DNA of 35,345 nt from Deltaproteobacteria bacterium RBG_16_64_85 (GCA_001798885.1 MGQW01000073.1:1-35345); one strand, 5' to 3'; positions 7,294 through 17,017 are shown, counted from the first letter of the stretch. The notes: generated by a model not told the origin, from the letters alone. Program-made: numbers and translations.

Positions 7294-9309
7294 ATGAGCG
7301 GTCCCCTCCACGAGTCCCTTGAAAAGCTGGCCCTCCACGACCACATCTGCATCTTCCACAGGAGTAAGGAAGAGCTGATTTCCGCCCTGGTTCCCTATAT
7401 CCGGATCGGACTTTCGCGAGGGGAAAAATGTCTCGTGTACTGCAATGAGACGGAAAGGGAGGAAATCCTCAACGGCCTGAAGCGCAAGGGGGTCGACATC
7501 GGGAGCGCGCTCGCCCGCGGAGCGGCGCTGGTGGTGCAGGGGCCGACGCCGCATTCCCGGAAAGGGGAGTTCGATCCGGACGCGTTGATGGAATTTTTCC
7601 GCTCCTCCGCACGCATCGCCGGCTCGGAGAAGTACACCGGGCTCCGGCTCTGCGTGGACATGGCGTTTGCGGGCGCGAAGGATGCCCCCCGGGAGCGGCT
7701 GCTGGAGTATCAGTGGAAGCTGCACGTCTTCCTCGCCGAGCAGGCCTTTCTTTGCCTTTGTCTCTGCGGGATGGACGATTTCCCCGCCGACAGGCTGCTG
7801 GACCTCCTTCGGGCGCATCCGTTCGTCATTTTCGACGGAAAGTTGATCGAGAATTTCTACTTCATCCCTCCCACGGAAAAATCGAGAAAGGTCGAGGCCG
7901 GAAGACTGCTCCACCAGCGGCTGGACCGCCTTCTCGAGTGGCACGGACAGTTGGCGCGCATCCGGCGCCAGGCGATACGGCTCACGCGGTTCCGGGACAT
8001 TACCGCATCCTTTCTCGCGCACGCGGCCGTGCCGGACCTATTGAATCGGATCGCGGAGGGGGTGGTTTCCCTGGGATCCCCGATGTGCTGGATCGGCATG
8101 GCGAAGCCGGACGGCTCCGTCGAGCCGGTGGCGAGCTGCGGGGCCAAGAAAGGGTTCCTCCAGCAGATCCCCGTGCGGTGGGACGACACCCCCCTGGGGA
8201 ACGGACCGGCAGGGGTAGCCATCCGCAAGGGAAAACCCGACATCGTCCGCGACGTAGCACGCTCGGCGCGGTTCGGCCCCTGGAGGGAACAGGCACTCGC
8301 CCGAGGGGTTCTCTCCGTGGCCGCCATCCCTCTCCGCGAGGAGAAAGCGGTCATCGGCGCGCTGATCGTGTACGCGTCGAAACACGACGCGTTCGACCGG
8401 GAGGCGATCGAGGAGCTCTCCGCCTTCGCCCTGCAGGCGTCGCTCGTCCTGCGGAGCACCCGGGAATATCAGCAGCTATCCCTTTCCGAGGAGCGGCTCC
8501 GCACGCTCTTCGAGCAGATCCCGGCGGCCTGCTTCACCTACGACCGCGAGGGAAACATCCATCACTGGAACCTGCACTGCCGCAGGCTCTTCGGCCAGCC
8601 CCCCCAGGAGGCCGTCGGCAAATCCATCTTCCGGCTGATCGTCCGGCCCGAGGACGAGAAACGGACCCGGGAGATCATCGACCGGGTGTTCTCCGGGGAA
8701 TCGTTTTTCAACCTGCAATGGGAGAACCACGCCCCCTCGGGAGAGTTCCGCCGGGTCCTTTCCAACACGGTTCCTTTCCGCGGAAAGGGGAACGAGGTGG
8801 AACTCGGGATCAGCGTGAACGTCGACATCACCCGGCAGGTGGAAGACCGGCGGGCGCTGGCGGAGTCGGAGGCGAGCTACCGCGCCCTGGTGGAGGACGC
8901 GAACATGATCGCCGTCGAGATCGACCCGGAGGGGAAGATCCTTCTCTTCAACCGCGCGGCGGAGCGGGTCACGGGCTATCCGGCCGGCGAGGCGGTGGGA
9001 AGGGAGTTCCTCGATTTCATCGCCGAGCCGGAGAGGAACCAGGCCGCCAGGACCTTCCGGGAAGTCCTCTCGGGGAAGGAAAAGGAAGGAACCCTCACGA
9101 CGATCGTGACCAGGGAAGGGGCGGAGCGGAACCTGGCCTGGAACGTCACGGCGATCCGCAACGAGGATGGATCGGTCCGCTGCGTCGTCGTGCTCGGAGT
9201 CGACCTGACGGAATGGCTTCGGGCGGATCAGGAGCTCGCAGGGACGATTCGCAGGATCCTGGACGCGGGGCGGCAGAAGGTCTGCGGTCAGACGGGGACG
9301 GGCTCGTAG
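7294..9309 (+). CDS. MEDS-GAF-PAS-PAS sensory protein without output domain
   Basis: 671-residue soluble protein. The first 180 residues match the MEDS (DcmR-type) sensory domain, beginning HDHICIFHRSKEEL and including GLSRGEKCLVYC and later FVIFDGKLIENFYF. A short helical linker follows (about 200-235), then a GAF domain (about 240-390), PAS 1 (about 396-510, FTYDREGNIHHWN), and PAS 2 (about 520-640, EIDPEGKILLFNRAAERVTGY), ending 25-30 residues later. No HisKA, HATPase, GGDEF, EAL or HTH is visible, which is unusual: relatives are normally histidine kinases. It could signal by partner binding, or be a kinase that lost its transmitter. The last 22 bases overlap the convergent flavoprotein gene. 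ATG 7294 follows GGGAGG. Confidence 0.85.
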   Translation: MSGPLHESLEKLALHDHICIFHRSKEELISALVPYIRIGLSRGEKCLVYCNETEREEILNGLKRKGVDIGSALARGAALVVQGPTPHSRKGEFDPDALMEFFRSSARIAGSEKYTGLRLCVDMAFAGAKDAPRERLLEYQWKLHVFLAEQAFLCLCLCGMDDFPADRLLDLLRAHPFVIFDGKLIENFYFIPPTEKSRKVEAGRLLHQRLDRLLEWHGQLARIRRQAIRLTRFRDITASFLAHAAVPDLLNRIAEGVVSLGSPMCWIGMAKPDGSVEPVASCGAKKGFLQQIPVRWDDTPLGNGPAGVAIRKGKPDIVRDVARSARFGPWREQALARGVLSVAAIPLREEKAVIGALIVYASKHDAFDREAIEELSAFALQASLVLRSTREYQQLSLSEERLRTLFEQIPAACFTYDREGNIHHWNLHCRRLFGQPPQEAVGKSIFRLIVRPEDEKRTREIIDRVFSGESFFNLQWENHAPSGEFRRVLSNTVPFRGKGNEVELGISVNVDITRQVEDRRALAESEASYRALVEDANMIAVEIDPEGKILLFNRAAERVTGYPAGEAVGREFLDFIAEPERNQAARTFREVLSGKEKEGTLTTIVTREGAERNLAWNVTAIRNEDGSVRCVVVLGVDLTEWLRADQELAGTIRRILDAGRQKVCGQTGTGS

Positions 9310-10259
9310 ACGCTTTCCGCCTCGGCGACGATCCGGTCGATCAGTTCCCGCACCGACGGGATGTCCGAAAGCTTCCAGACGTTCTCGCCGGAAAAGACCA
9401 GCCCTTCCTCCACGTCGCCGTTGCGGGACATGTCCAGTCGGTCGATGATGCAGAAGAGATGGCTGCATCTCTTGAGGCAGTTCCGCTTGCATTCGCCGTC
9501 GTAAACGTTTTCCCCTCCGTGGAGGCGATGGAGGAAGCGGTTCCGGATCGCGCGGCCGGGGAGCCCCACGGGGGAATCGATGAGGAGAACGTCTTCTTTC
9601 CGCGCATCCAGGTAGACCTGCTTGAAAGCGTCCGAGACGTCGCATTCCTTGGTCAGGACGAAACGGGTCGCCATCTGGACGCCGTCCGCCCCGTACTTGC
9701 CCATCATCTCGCCGAATTCGTACCCGTCCGTGATCCCTCCCGCGGCGATCAACGGAACCTTCTTGACCACTTTCCGGATCTCGGGGAACAGTTCGCGCAA
9801 CGGGCGGTCCGTGCCCAAATGCCCACCCGCTTCCTTGGCCTCCACCACGATCGCATCGGCGCCGCTCCTCTCCGCAAGCTTGCCGAATTCGGGGGAGGAA
9901 ACGATGGAGACGATGGGAACGTCGTGCTGCTTGCCGATCTTGAAGACGTCGCGGGAGAAACCGGCGCCGGTGACGATCATGTCCACGCCGGCCTCGATGG
10001 ACGCCATTACGGCCTCCATGAACTCCCGGATCGCAAACATGATGTTGACCGCAATGATCCCCTTGGTCATCCGCTTCGCCTTGCGGATGTCCTCCTTCAG
10101 CTCGTCGATGGGGACGCCGGATCCCCCGATGGTCCCGATCCCGCCGCATTCGGCCACTGCCGCTGCCAGAGACGAGGTCGACACCCGCACGGACATCCCT
10201 CCCTGCACCAGCGGGATGCGCGCAGTGAATTTGCCGATGGTAAGTGTAGGAAGCTCCAA
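9288..10259 (-). CDS. Nitronate monooxygenase / FabK-like FMN enzyme with C-terminal cysteine cluster
   Basis: About 323-residue TIM-barrel flavoprotein of the 2-nitropropane dioxygenase/nitronate monooxygenase family, which includes enoyl-ACP reductase II. Signatures: IPLVQGGMSVRVS at the N-terminus, GGIGTIGG, the phosphate-binding IVVEAKEAGGHLG, and PLIAAGGITDG. Residues 257-270 hold four cysteines (spacing C-x3-C-x3-C-x4-C), which could bind a metal or iron-sulfur cluster. The start is set at TTG 10259 (MELPTLTIG) because the GGAGGG ribosome site is correctly spaced for it; the GTG at 10268 directly abuts that site. It lies 76 bases downstream of arnD but has its own promoter, and it converges on the MEDS gene. 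The true substrate is not established. Confidence 0.85.
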   Translation of the reverse strand: MELPTLTIGKFTARIPLVQGGMSVRVSTSSLAAAVAECGGIGTIGGSGVPIDELKEDIRKAKRMTKGIIAVNIMFAIREFMEAVMASIEAGVDMIVTGAGFSRDVFKIGKQHDVPIVSIVSSPEFGKLAERSGADAIVVEAKEAGGHLGTDRPLRELFPEIRKVVKKVPLIAAGGITDGYEFGEMMGKYGADGVQMATRFVLTKECDVSDAFKQVYLDARKEDVLLIDSPVGLPGRAIRNRFLHRLHGGENVYDGECKRNCLKRCSHLFCIIDRLDMSRNGDVEEGLVFSGENVWKLSDIPSVRELIDRIVAEAESVYEPVPV

Positions 10260-10286
10260 AACCCCCACCCTCCGTAGGAATTTTCT

Positions 10287-10316
10287 ATTTTACCTCACGG
10301 GCCTCGGTCCTGTGAA
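10287..10316 (-). promoter_or_regulatory. Sigma-70-like promoter of the nitronate monooxygenase-like gene
   Basis: TTCACA (10316-10311), an 18-base spacer, then TAAAAT (10292-10287) on the minus strand. Both hexamers match 5 of 6 consensus bases. It lies in the gap between arnD and the flavoprotein gene and suggests independent expression. Confidence 0.55.
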
Positions 10317-10335
10317 CAAAATTCAACTTTTTTCA

Positions 10336-11202
10336 TCAGACCGCGCAGTGGAACGCCCGGCCGGGCAACAACGCCGCGCGGAATCCCCGCTCGGGAAGGT
10401 TGCGCTTTTTAAAGATTGCCACGACCTCAGACAGCGGGGCTACCCGGTATCCGAGTTCCCTCGCCCCCCGAAGGATGTCGGCGAAGGCGCCGCTCCAGAT
10501 CCCGCCCTCCACCTCCGCGTGGACGGGGAGAACGTGGATGCCGCCCGCCGACAGGGCCGAAAGGATTTTTCCCGCTCCCTTGGGCCCGCCCACCTCTTCG
10601 AGGCAGGGGAGGTCGGAGGGGAGCTCCACCTTCCCTGTTCCCTTGAGAAGGAACGGCGAGGGAGCCCGCGTGCAGCTCAGGTACTCCCATGGAGAATCCG
10701 CCAGGACCGCCACCGCCGGTTCGGTGAGGAGCCAGGCCGGCGCGCCGAACGCCCGGGGAGGATGCCCCAGGCATCCGTCGTATGCGGAGAGACCCTGGTC
10801 GAGCCATTCCCGGATCCACCGCTCTCCTCTCCGCGGGAGCGTATCCTGCCAGGCGCGGTGATCCCACGCGTGGAGCTCGACCTCGTGGCCCCGCGCCTCG
10901 ATCTCGCGGCACAGTCCGGGGAACGCCTTCGCGATCATCGGCGCCTTGAGGAACGTTCCGTAGAGGGCGGTCTTCACGCCGTAGAGCCCCGGCGCGTTCG
11001 TCCGGATCATCTTGAACAGGAACCTGGGATTGCGGACCAGTTGGGTGATCGCCTTCCCCGAGTTGTCGGGGCCGAAGGAGAGGAAGAACGTCGCCGGGAC
11101 GCCGGCCGACGAGAGGGCGGACAGGAGCGCAGGGACACCCTCCTCCATCCCCCGCCGCGTGTCGACGTCTACCTTCAGCCCGAGGATGCGCTCCTCGCTC
11201 AC
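10336..11202 (-). CDS. arnD: ArnD: 4-deoxy-4-formamido-L-arabinose-phosphoundecaprenol deformylase
   Basis: 288-residue NodB-type polysaccharide deacetylase that removes the formyl group from undecaprenyl-phosphate-linked L-Ara4FN. The metal-binding pattern is present: KVDVDTRRG near residue 10 gives the aspartates, and [10 protein letters not shown] supplies the H-x4-H metal histidines. Other family marks are [27 protein letters not shown] and [11 protein letters not shown]. The start is GTG 11202 ([15 protein letters not shown]), overlapping the preceding stop by four bases (GTGA). An upstream extension in frame reads as shadow of the dehydrogenase gene. It is the last gene of the arn chain; no terminator hairpin is apparent after it. 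Confidence 0.92.
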   Translation of the reverse strand: MSEERILGLKVDVDTRRGMEEGVPALLSALSSAGVPATFFLSFGPDNSGKAITQLVRNPRFLFKMIRTNAPGLYGVKTALYGTFLKAPMIAKAFPGLCREIEARGHEVELHAWDHRAWQDTLPRRGERWIREWLDQGLSAYDGCLGHPPRAFGAPAWLLTEPAVAVLADSPWEYLSCTRAPSPFLLKGTGKVELPSDLPCLEEVGGPKGAGKILSALSAGGIHVLPVHAEVEGGIWSGAFADILRGARELGYRVAPLSEVVAIFKKRNLPERGFRAALLPGRAFHCAV

Positions 11203-12260
11203 TTCTTTGTGCGTTTCGCGGTGGCCGATGCGGTCGGCCGGGACTTCGGGGGCTCGTTCTCCTCGAGGAAGGCATCCAGAGTCTTCGCGAGCGCTTCCCG
11301 AAGCCCCACCTTCGGGCTCCACCCGAGGCACTGCCTTGCCCGCTCGATCGAGGGAGTGCGGGTCTGGATGTCCTGGTACCCTTCGCCGTAGAACTGCTTC
11401 GAATTCACTTCGATAATCTCAGGGATCCTCTTCCTCGCGCCCGGGTGGCGGGCATAGAGGTCGCTCAGCAGATGGGCCAGGTCGCGAATCGAACAATCGT
11501 TCTTCGGGTTTCCGACGTTGAAGATCTTCCCCGCGGCGCACCCGTTGCGGTCCTCGAGAATTTTCATCAGCGCGGAGATCCCGTCGTCGACGTAGGTGAA
11601 GCAGCGGCGCTGCCTTCCCCCGTCCACGAGCTGGATCGGCTCGCCCAGGAAAAGATTCGCGATGAACTGGGTCACCACGCGGGAGCTCCCCTCCTTCGCC
11701 GTCTCGATCGAGTCGAGCCGCGGCCCGATCCAGTTGAACGGGCGGAACAGGGTGAACGAGAGCCCCTGGCGGCCGTAGGCCCAGATCACCCGGTCCAGGA
11801 GCTGCTTGCTGCAGGAGTAGATCCACCGCTCCTTCAGGATGGGCCCCAGAACGAGCGGGGAGGTCTCCTCGTCGAACTCCGCGTCGGTGCACATCCCGTA
11901 CACCTCGGAAGTGGAGGGGAAGACGACCCGCTTGCCGTAGCGGTGGGCCTGCCGGACGATTCGCAGGTTCTCCTCGAAGTCCAGCTCGAAGACGGAGAGG
12001 GGCCGTTCCACGTAGACCTTCGGCGTCGCGATGGCGACGAGAGGGAGCACCACGTCGGCCTTCTTGATGTGGTACTCGATCCACTCCTTGTTGATGGAGA
12101 TGTCCCCCTCGACGAACTCGAACCTCGTGTGGTCGACCATCCCGCCCAGCCGCTCGGCGGAGAGGTCCATTCCGTATACCTTCCAGTCGGTCTCCGACAG
12201 GATCCTCGCCGTCAGGTGGTGTCCGATGAAACCGTTCACGCCCAGGATCAGGACTTTCAT
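11199..12260 (-). CDS. arnA: UDP-glucuronate decarboxylase (ArnA C-terminal dehydrogenase as a separate gene)
   Basis: 353-residue short-chain dehydrogenase that oxidatively decarboxylates UDP-glucuronate to UDP-4-keto-arabinose. It opens [16 protein letters not shown] (NAD-binding GxxGFIG) and follows the E. coli ArnA C-terminal half closely from memory: [35 protein letters not shown] (catalytic S and E), [16 protein letters not shown] (YxxxK), [13 protein letters not shown] and [12 protein letters not shown] (active-site arginine). In enterobacteria this is fused to the formyltransferase; here it is an independent gene whose ATG overlaps the formyltransferase stop by four bases (ATGA). It ends in a basic, Thr/Ala/Lys-rich tail of about 20 residues not seen in the standard enzyme. 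Confidence 0.95.
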   Translation of the reverse strand: MKVLILGVNGFIGHHLTARILSETDWKVYGMDLSAERLGGMVDHTRFEFVEGDISINKEWIEYHIKKADVVLPLVAIATPKVYVERPLSVFELDFEENLRIVRQAHRYGKRVVFPSTSEVYGMCTDAEFDEETSPLVLGPILKERWIYSCSKQLLDRVIWAYGRQGLSFTLFRPFNWIGPRLDSIETAKEGSSRVVTQFIANLFLGEPIQLVDGGRQRRCFTYVDDGISALMKILEDRNGCAAGKIFNVGNPKNDCSIRDLAHLLSDLYARHPGARKRIPEIIEVNSKQFYGEGYQDIQTRTPSIERARQCLGWSPKVGLREALAKTLDAFLEENEPPKSRPTASATAKRTKK

Positions 12261-13246
12261 GAGAACCCCCACGTGATCGCCTTCCTGAAGAGGGAAACGA
12301 TCGCTTCTCCCTCGACGGTTTTTCCGTTCCACTCCACCTCTTCGAACCGGAGAAGGCCGGAACCGGTCCCCACCAGGACGCGCGGTTCGGTCCTCACGGT
12401 CGTCAGGCATCCTCCCGCCGTCTGAAGGGATGTCCCCCCTCCCGCGACCACCATCTTCCCCGGCGCAGGGACCTCGGGGAACCCTTCCGCGGAAACCGGC
12501 AGGGCCCGCCAGACGAGGCATTTCTCCCCGCCGAGCATCGAGTACGCGCCGGGGTAAGGACGGGTAACCGCCCGGATCAGGTTGTAGATCTCCACTGCGG
12601 ACCGGGTCCAGTCGATGCGCCCGTCCTCGGGCTTCCTTCCCCCGAAATAGCTCCCCTTCTCCAACTCGTTCCTGCGGCGCGGGATCTCCCCCGAGGCGAT
12701 CCTCGGCAGGATTCCGGACAGTAGACCCTCGGCCGCCTTTTCCATCTTGCCGTACAACGTCAGGGCGGTGTCCTCGAACGCGATCGTCACCGCCACCTGC
12801 GCCACGATGTCCCCGGCGTCGGGCTTCTCTTCCATCACGTGGAGCGTCACGCCGGTTTCGGTTTCGCCGTGGACCAGCACCCAGTTGACGGGAGCCCTCC
12901 CGCGGTACTTCGGCAGGAGCGATCCGTGCAGGTTCAACGCGCACAGCCGCGGGATGGACAGGATCTCCTTCCCCAGCATCGACCGATAATAAAAGGAAAA
13001 GAGGAGATCGGGCGAAGCGGCTCGGATTCTCTGCGGCCAGGGGGGATCGTTCACCTTCCCGGGGAGGTGGACCGGTATCCCCTTCTCCCGGCAAAACTCC
13101 GTCACGGACCCGAACCAGCGGTTCTCCTTCGGATCGTCCGCGTGGGCAAAAACCGCGGGGACCTCGAAGCCGTTCGCAAGCAGCGCCCGGATGCCGACGA
13201 TCCCCATGTTGTGGTAGGCGAAAACGACCGCGCGCACGCGCGTCAC
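12257..13246 (-). CDS. arnA: UDP-L-Ara4N formyltransferase (ArnA N-terminal domain as a separate gene)
   Basis: 329-residue enzyme that N-formylates UDP-4-amino-4-deoxy-L-arabinose with 10-formyltetrahydrofolate. It shows the formyltransferase catalytic N-x-H and D set in [19 protein letters not shown] and [12 protein letters not shown]. It begins [12 protein letters not shown] like E. coli ArnA residues 1 onward, and a C-terminal OB-like lobe ends near residue 320. GTG 13246 is chosen because it overlaps the arnC stop by four bases, as at the other joints of this operon; GTG 13237 is the alternative. Separate formyltransferase and dehydrogenase genes differ from the bifunctional enterobacterial ArnA, in which the two activities sit in one hexamer. 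Confidence 0.93.
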   Translation of the reverse strand: MTRVRAVVFAYHNMGIVGIRALLANGFEVPAVFAHADDPKENRWFGSVTEFCREKGIPVHLPGKVNDPPWPQRIRAASPDLLFSFYYRSMLGKEILSIPRLCALNLHGSLLPKYRGRAPVNWVLVHGETETGVTLHVMEEKPDAGDIVAQVAVTIAFEDTALTLYGKMEKAAEGLLSGILPRIASGEIPRRRNELEKGSYFGGRKPEDGRIDWTRSAVEIYNLIRAVTRPYPGAYSMLGGEKCLVWRALPVSAEGFPEVPAPGKMVVAGGGTSLQTAGGCLTTVRTEPRVLVGTGSGLLRFEEVEWNGKTVEGEAIVSLFRKAITWGFS

Positions 13247-14166
13247 TCCCCGTGTATCCTGCGGATCGTGAACCTCGGCCGTTTCCGCACCTCGTGGTAG
13301 ATGCGGCCCACGTACTGCCCCATGATCCCGAGGGCAATAAAGAGCCCCCCCACGAAGAAGAACAGGATGGCGAACAGGGTGAAGATGCCGTACTCCGCCC
13401 ACGCCGGGCCGTAGATCAGGCGCATCACGCCGAGGAGGAGGCCGAGCGTCACGCTGCCGAACGCAAGCACGCTTCCCAGGTACAACAGGACCTTGAGGGG
13501 GAACTCGGAGAAGGAGGTGAGCAAATCGAACTGGAGATTGAGCAGCCTCGGGAGGTTGTAGTGGGAGACCCCGCCGTGCCGCTCCGCGTGGGCGACGGGG
13601 ATCTCCGTCATCCGCTTCGCGTAGAGCGTCGCCAACGCGGGGATGAAGGTGGAGTACTCCTGGCTCTCGACCATCCGGTCGACCACCTCTCGCCGATAGG
13701 CGCGCAGCATGCATCCCCAGTCGGTCATATGGACGCCGGTGATCTTCCGCGTCATCGCATTGACGATGCGCGACGGGATCATCCGGAAGAGGGAGTCGCG
13801 CCGCATGACCCGGACCGTCCCCACGACCTCGTAGTTCCCTTCCTCCATCACACGAACCAGCCCCGGGATCTCATCGGGGGGGTTCTGCAGGTCGGCATCG
13901 AGCGTCACGACAACCGATCCCCTGACGACCGAGAACCCCGACATGATCGCCGAGTGCTGCCCGTAATTCCGAGTCAGTTCGAGCACCCGGACCCCGTTTC
14001 GCCCCACGAAAGATTTCAGGATCAACAGGGATCGATCCCGGCTCCCGTCGTCGATGAAGATGACCTCGTAGGGGCGCCCCAACGGGCGAAGGACCGTCTC
14101 GAGGCGGTCCATGAGGAGGGGAAGGTTCTTCTCCTCGTTGTAGACGGGGATGACGACCGAGATCAC
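13243..14166 (-). CDS. arnC: ArnC-type glycosyltransferase, undecaprenyl-phosphate L-Ara4FN transferase
   Basis: 307-residue GT2 enzyme that moves L-Ara4FN from UDP to undecaprenyl phosphate on the inner face of the inner membrane. The catalytic domain shows [35 protein letters not shown] and the metal-binding [27 protein letters not shown] and [11 protein letters not shown] match the ArnC/DPM1-like branch. Two C-terminal membrane helices (about 225-250 and 258-285) anchor it, and it ends [21 protein letters not shown] 14166 overlaps the arnB stop by four bases. Placement between arnB and the formyltransferase supports the specific assignment over a generic dolichol-phosphate-mannose synthase. 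Confidence 0.92.
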   Translation of the reverse strand: MISVVIPVYNEEKNLPLLMDRLETVLRPLGRPYEVIFIDDGSRDRSLLILKSFVGRNGVRVLELTRNYGQHSAIMSGFSVVRGSVVVTLDADLQNPPDEIPGLVRVMEEGNYEVVGTVRVMRRDSLFRMIPSRIVNAMTRKITGVHMTDWGCMLRAYRREVVDRMVESQEYSTFIPALATLYAKRMTEIPVAHAERHGGVSHYNLPRLLNLQFDLLTSFSEFPLKVLLYLGSVLAFGSVTLGLLLGVMRLIYGPAWAEYGIFTLFAILFFFVGGLFIALGIMGQYVGRIYHEVRKRPRFTIRRIHGE

Positions 14167-15353
14167 GTCCGGGTCCCCGAAAGGATCTCCCGGATCGCCG
14201 CGCAGACGTAGTGCACGTCGTCGTCGGCCATGCCGGGGAAGAGGGGGAGCGAAAGGATCCGGGCCCCCGCCCGTTCGCACGCGGGAAGATCCCCTTCCTT
14301 TGTACCGAACCGCTGGCGCACGTAGGCGAGCAGGTGACAGGGGGGGAAGTGGAGGCCGACGCCGATATTGCGGTCCGCGAGCCGCCCGATGAAGGCGTCG
14401 CGGTCCATCGACGTCACCTTCACGACGAACAGGTGCCAGGAATGCTCGTGCGGGTAGGGGGGCGGCTCCGGCAGGTCGATGCCCGGTACGCCGCGCAGTC
14501 CTTCGCGATATCGGCCGGCGAGGACCGCACGCCGGTCGTTCATCCGCTTCACCTTCCCCATCTGGACGACGCCGATGGCCGCCTGCAGGTCGGTGAGATT
14601 GTACTTGTAGCCGGGATCGCGGATGTCGTAGTGCGGCGTGCCCCCCTTCCCATACCGTTTCCAGGCGTCCCGCTCGATACCGTGGAACCGGAGCAGGCGG
14701 AGCTTTTTCGCCAATTCCCCGTCGTAGCAGGTCACCATGCCGCCTTCGCCGGTGGTGATGTTCTTGATCGGGTGGAACGAATAGATCGCGATGTTGCCGT
14801 GTCCTCCGGCGGGCTTCCCCCGGTAGGAAGTGCCCACGGCGTGGGCGGCGTCCTCGATCACGGGAACGCCCGCCCGGTCGGCGGCAGCGCGGATGAGGTC
14901 GATGTCGCACGGGGCCCCGGCAAAGTGCACGGGGATGATCGCCCGCGTCCGCTTCGTGATCGCGCGCTCCACTCCCTCGGGCAGGACCTGGAGGGTCCCG
15001 TAGTCGTTTTCTGCGAAGACCGGCCGCGCTCCGCGCAGGGCGATCTGGTTCACCGTGGAGGCGAACGTCATCGAGGGGGTCACGATCTCGTCCCCCTCGC
15101 CCACCCCCAGCGCGGCAAGCACGATGTGCAGTCCCGCGGTGGCCGAAGAAACCGCCACGGCGTGCGGGGCCCCGGTCAGTGACCGGAACAGCTCCTCGAG
15201 CTCGGCGACCTTCGGCCCGCTGGTGATCCACCCGGAGCGAAGGGACGCCGCAACCGCCTCGATCTCCTCGCCGTCGAGCCCCGGACGGGAAAGGGGAAGA
15301 AAATCTTTCCGGATCTCCAAAAGGGCGGCCTCGCGCGTCTTCTGTCCCGTCAC
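14163..15353 (-). CDS. arnB: ArnB: UDP-4-amino-4-deoxy-L-arabinose aminotransferase
   Basis: 396-residue PLP enzyme of the DegT/DnrJ/EryC1 family that aminates UDP-4-keto-arabinose with glutamate. The internal-aldimine lysine is near residue 197 in YSFHPIKNITTGEGGM, preceded by the PLP-contacting VIEDAAHAVGTSYRG. The N-terminal FLPLSRPGLDGEEIEAV and GWITSGPKV, and the C-terminal HLFVVKV and GIGVGLHFPPCHLL, are typical of ArnB. The start is GTG 15353, overlapping the arnT stop by four bases. Cytoplasmic; second gene of the operon. Confidence 0.94.
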   Translation of the reverse strand: MTGQKTREAALLEIRKDFLPLSRPGLDGEEIEAVAASLRSGWITSGPKVAELEELFRSLTGAPHAVAVSSATAGLHIVLAALGVGEGDEIVTPSMTFASTVNQIALRGARPVFAENDYGTLQVLPEGVERAITKRTRAIIPVHFAGAPCDIDLIRAAADRAGVPVIEDAAHAVGTSYRGKPAGGHGNIAIYSFHPIKNITTGEGGMVTCYDGELAKKLRLLRFHGIERDAWKRYGKGGTPHYDIRDPGYKYNLTDLQAAIGVVQMGKVKRMNDRRAVLAGRYREGLRGVPGIDLPEPPPYPHEHSWHLFVVKVTSMDRDAFIGRLADRNIGVGLHFPPCHLLAYVRQRFGTKEGDLPACERAGARILSLPLFPGMADDDVHYVCAAIREILSGTRT

Positions 15354-16978
15354 GGGCGATTCACAATGAGGATACCTTCATCGGACCGGTAGAGCAACCG
15401 GTGAGCGGGGAACTTCTCCCGGATGAGCGGCAGGGCGTCGCGCTTGAACACGCAGAAGACCCGCGACCCGGACGCCCAGAGCCGCTGGAACCCGGCGCCG
15501 TTCAGGAAGTAGTCCGCCCGGTCCTTTGCCCGCGAAGCCCCGAACTTCAGCTCTCCCACCTCGTCGACCAGGACCGTCCGGCGCTTCGTGTAGAACGGAA
15601 TACCCTGTTTGTACGTGCCGTACTGGGCAACGACGTCCCCCGGCCGCAGGGAGGAGGAGAGGACCTGCGAAAGCGCCTTCACCGACTTGTATCCCCCCAC
15701 GTAGAAGGCCGCGGGACGGTTCAGGGAGATGAAAAAGAGCGCCAGGAGGAGGAAGGAGAGAAGGACCACCCGCTCGGCCCCAAGCCTTCGGAGAAAGAGC
15801 GGAACCGCCCCCCAGGCAAGGATCAGGAGAATCGGGAGGGCCGTGGCGAGCGCCCACACGGAGGGGTCGACCGGATGCCGCGAGAGGGATGGGATCCAGA
15901 AGATCGCGGCGGCGATCAGCGCCGCCAGCGCCAGCGGGGTCCGGCAGCGAATCGCGCCATCCTCCCCGTCGACCCACAGGTCCAATCCCCTCCCGAACAG
16001 CACGGCCAGCGGCGGGAAGATCGGCGCCAAGTAGGTCGGCAACTTCGACTGGGAAACGGAAAAGAAAAGGAAGATGAAGAGGACCCAGCAAAGCAGGAAG
16101 ACCAGAGCCTCGCGGGGGAGGTATTTCTCCGCCGAAGCGCGCGCAGCGAGCGCCACCCGACGCAGGAAGGCGATCCAGGGGACGAACCCACCGATGACGA
16201 CCGGGAGGAAGAACCAGAATGGTTCGAAGTGGCGATGCATCCCGGTCGTGTACCGGAGAAAATGCTCCTGCACGAAGAAGAACCGGAGGAAGTCGGGATT
16301 CCGCATCTGGACGAGGAGCACCCACGGCAGCGCAATGGCAAAAAAGAGGAGGAACCCGGGAAGAGAGACGGCGCGGAAAATCTCCCGGTGCCGCAGGGAG
16401 AAGACCAGCCAGCAGAGCAGGATCGCCGCGGGGAACATCAATCCCACGAGTCCCTTGGCGAGAAACGCGAGCCCCGCCGCCGCGTACGAGAGGTGGAGAA
16501 ACCACCGGCTCTCCCGTTTCCCGGAAAGGTAGAGATAGGCGGGGAAGATCGCGAGGACGAGCACCACCGCGAGCGTCATGTCGGGCGTGTTGAGCCGCCC
16601 GACGACGTAGTAATAAACGGAGGTGGAGAGGACGATGGAGGAGAAAAGGCCGGTGCGCGGGCCGGAGAGCGCGGACCCCATCCAGTAGGTCAGCAGGATT
16701 CCCATCACGGAGACGAGGGCCGTGAAGGAGCGGGCCGCGAATTCGTTCTCGCCGAGAAGACGCAGCGAAAGCGCGTTTCCCCAGTAGAAGAGCGGCGGCT
16801 TTTCCAGGTAGACGACACCGTTCAGATGCGGGGTAACGAAATCTCCCGTGGCCAGCATCTCGCGGGGGATCTCTGCGTACCTGCCTTCGTCGGGCTCCAG
16901 GAGGGGCATCGTCCCGAGCGCCGAGAAGTAGAAGAGAAAGAAGGCCGCGAAAAGGAGAAGGAGCGTCCGCCGGTTCAT
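15350..16978 (-). CDS. arnT: ArnT-like lipid A L-Ara4N transferase (GT83 family)
   Basis: 542-residue polytopic inner-membrane glycosyltransferase that transfers L-Ara4N from undecaprenyl phosphate to lipid A phosphates on the periplasmic side, lowering binding of cationic peptides. It carries the family's first-loop motif PLLEPDEGRYAEIPREML with catalytic acidic residues, followed by GVVYLEKPPLFYW and about 11-13 hydrophobic helices. A periplasmic C-terminal domain runs from about residue 420. Start ATG 16978 (MNRRTLLLL) has GAGAGG just upstream; the frame is open further but would be promoter sequence. As first gene of the unit it sets the order T-B-C-A-A-D, unlike the enterobacterial B-C-A-D-T-E-F. 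The PMT superfamily is broad, but the neighbours make this substrate likely. Confidence 0.9.
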   Translation of the reverse strand: MNRRTLLLLFAAFFLFYFSALGTMPLLEPDEGRYAEIPREMLATGDFVTPHLNGVVYLEKPPLFYWGNALSLRLLGENEFAARSFTALVSVMGILLTYWMGSALSGPRTGLFSSIVLSTSVYYYVVGRLNTPDMTLAVVLVLAIFPAYLYLSGKRESRWFLHLSYAAAGLAFLAKGLVGLMFPAAILLCWLVFSLRHREIFRAVSLPGFLLFFAIALPWVLLVQMRNPDFLRFFFVQEHFLRYTTGMHRHFEPFWFFLPVVIGGFVPWIAFLRRVALAARASAEKYLPREALVFLLCWVLFIFLFFSVSQSKLPTYLAPIFPPLAVLFGRGLDLWVDGEDGAIRCRTPLALAALIAAAIFWIPSLSRHPVDPSVWALATALPILLILAWGAVPLFLRRLGAERVVLLSFLLLALFFISLNRPAAFYVGGYKSVKALSQVLSSSLRPGDVVAQYGTYKQGIPFYTKRRTVLVDEVGELKFGASRAKDRADYFLNGAGFQRLWASGSRVFCVFKRDALPLIREKFPAHRLLYRSDEGILIVNRP

Positions 16979-17017
16979 CCTCTCAATCCCCCTGAAACCG
17001 CGGTTCCATGGGGGGGG

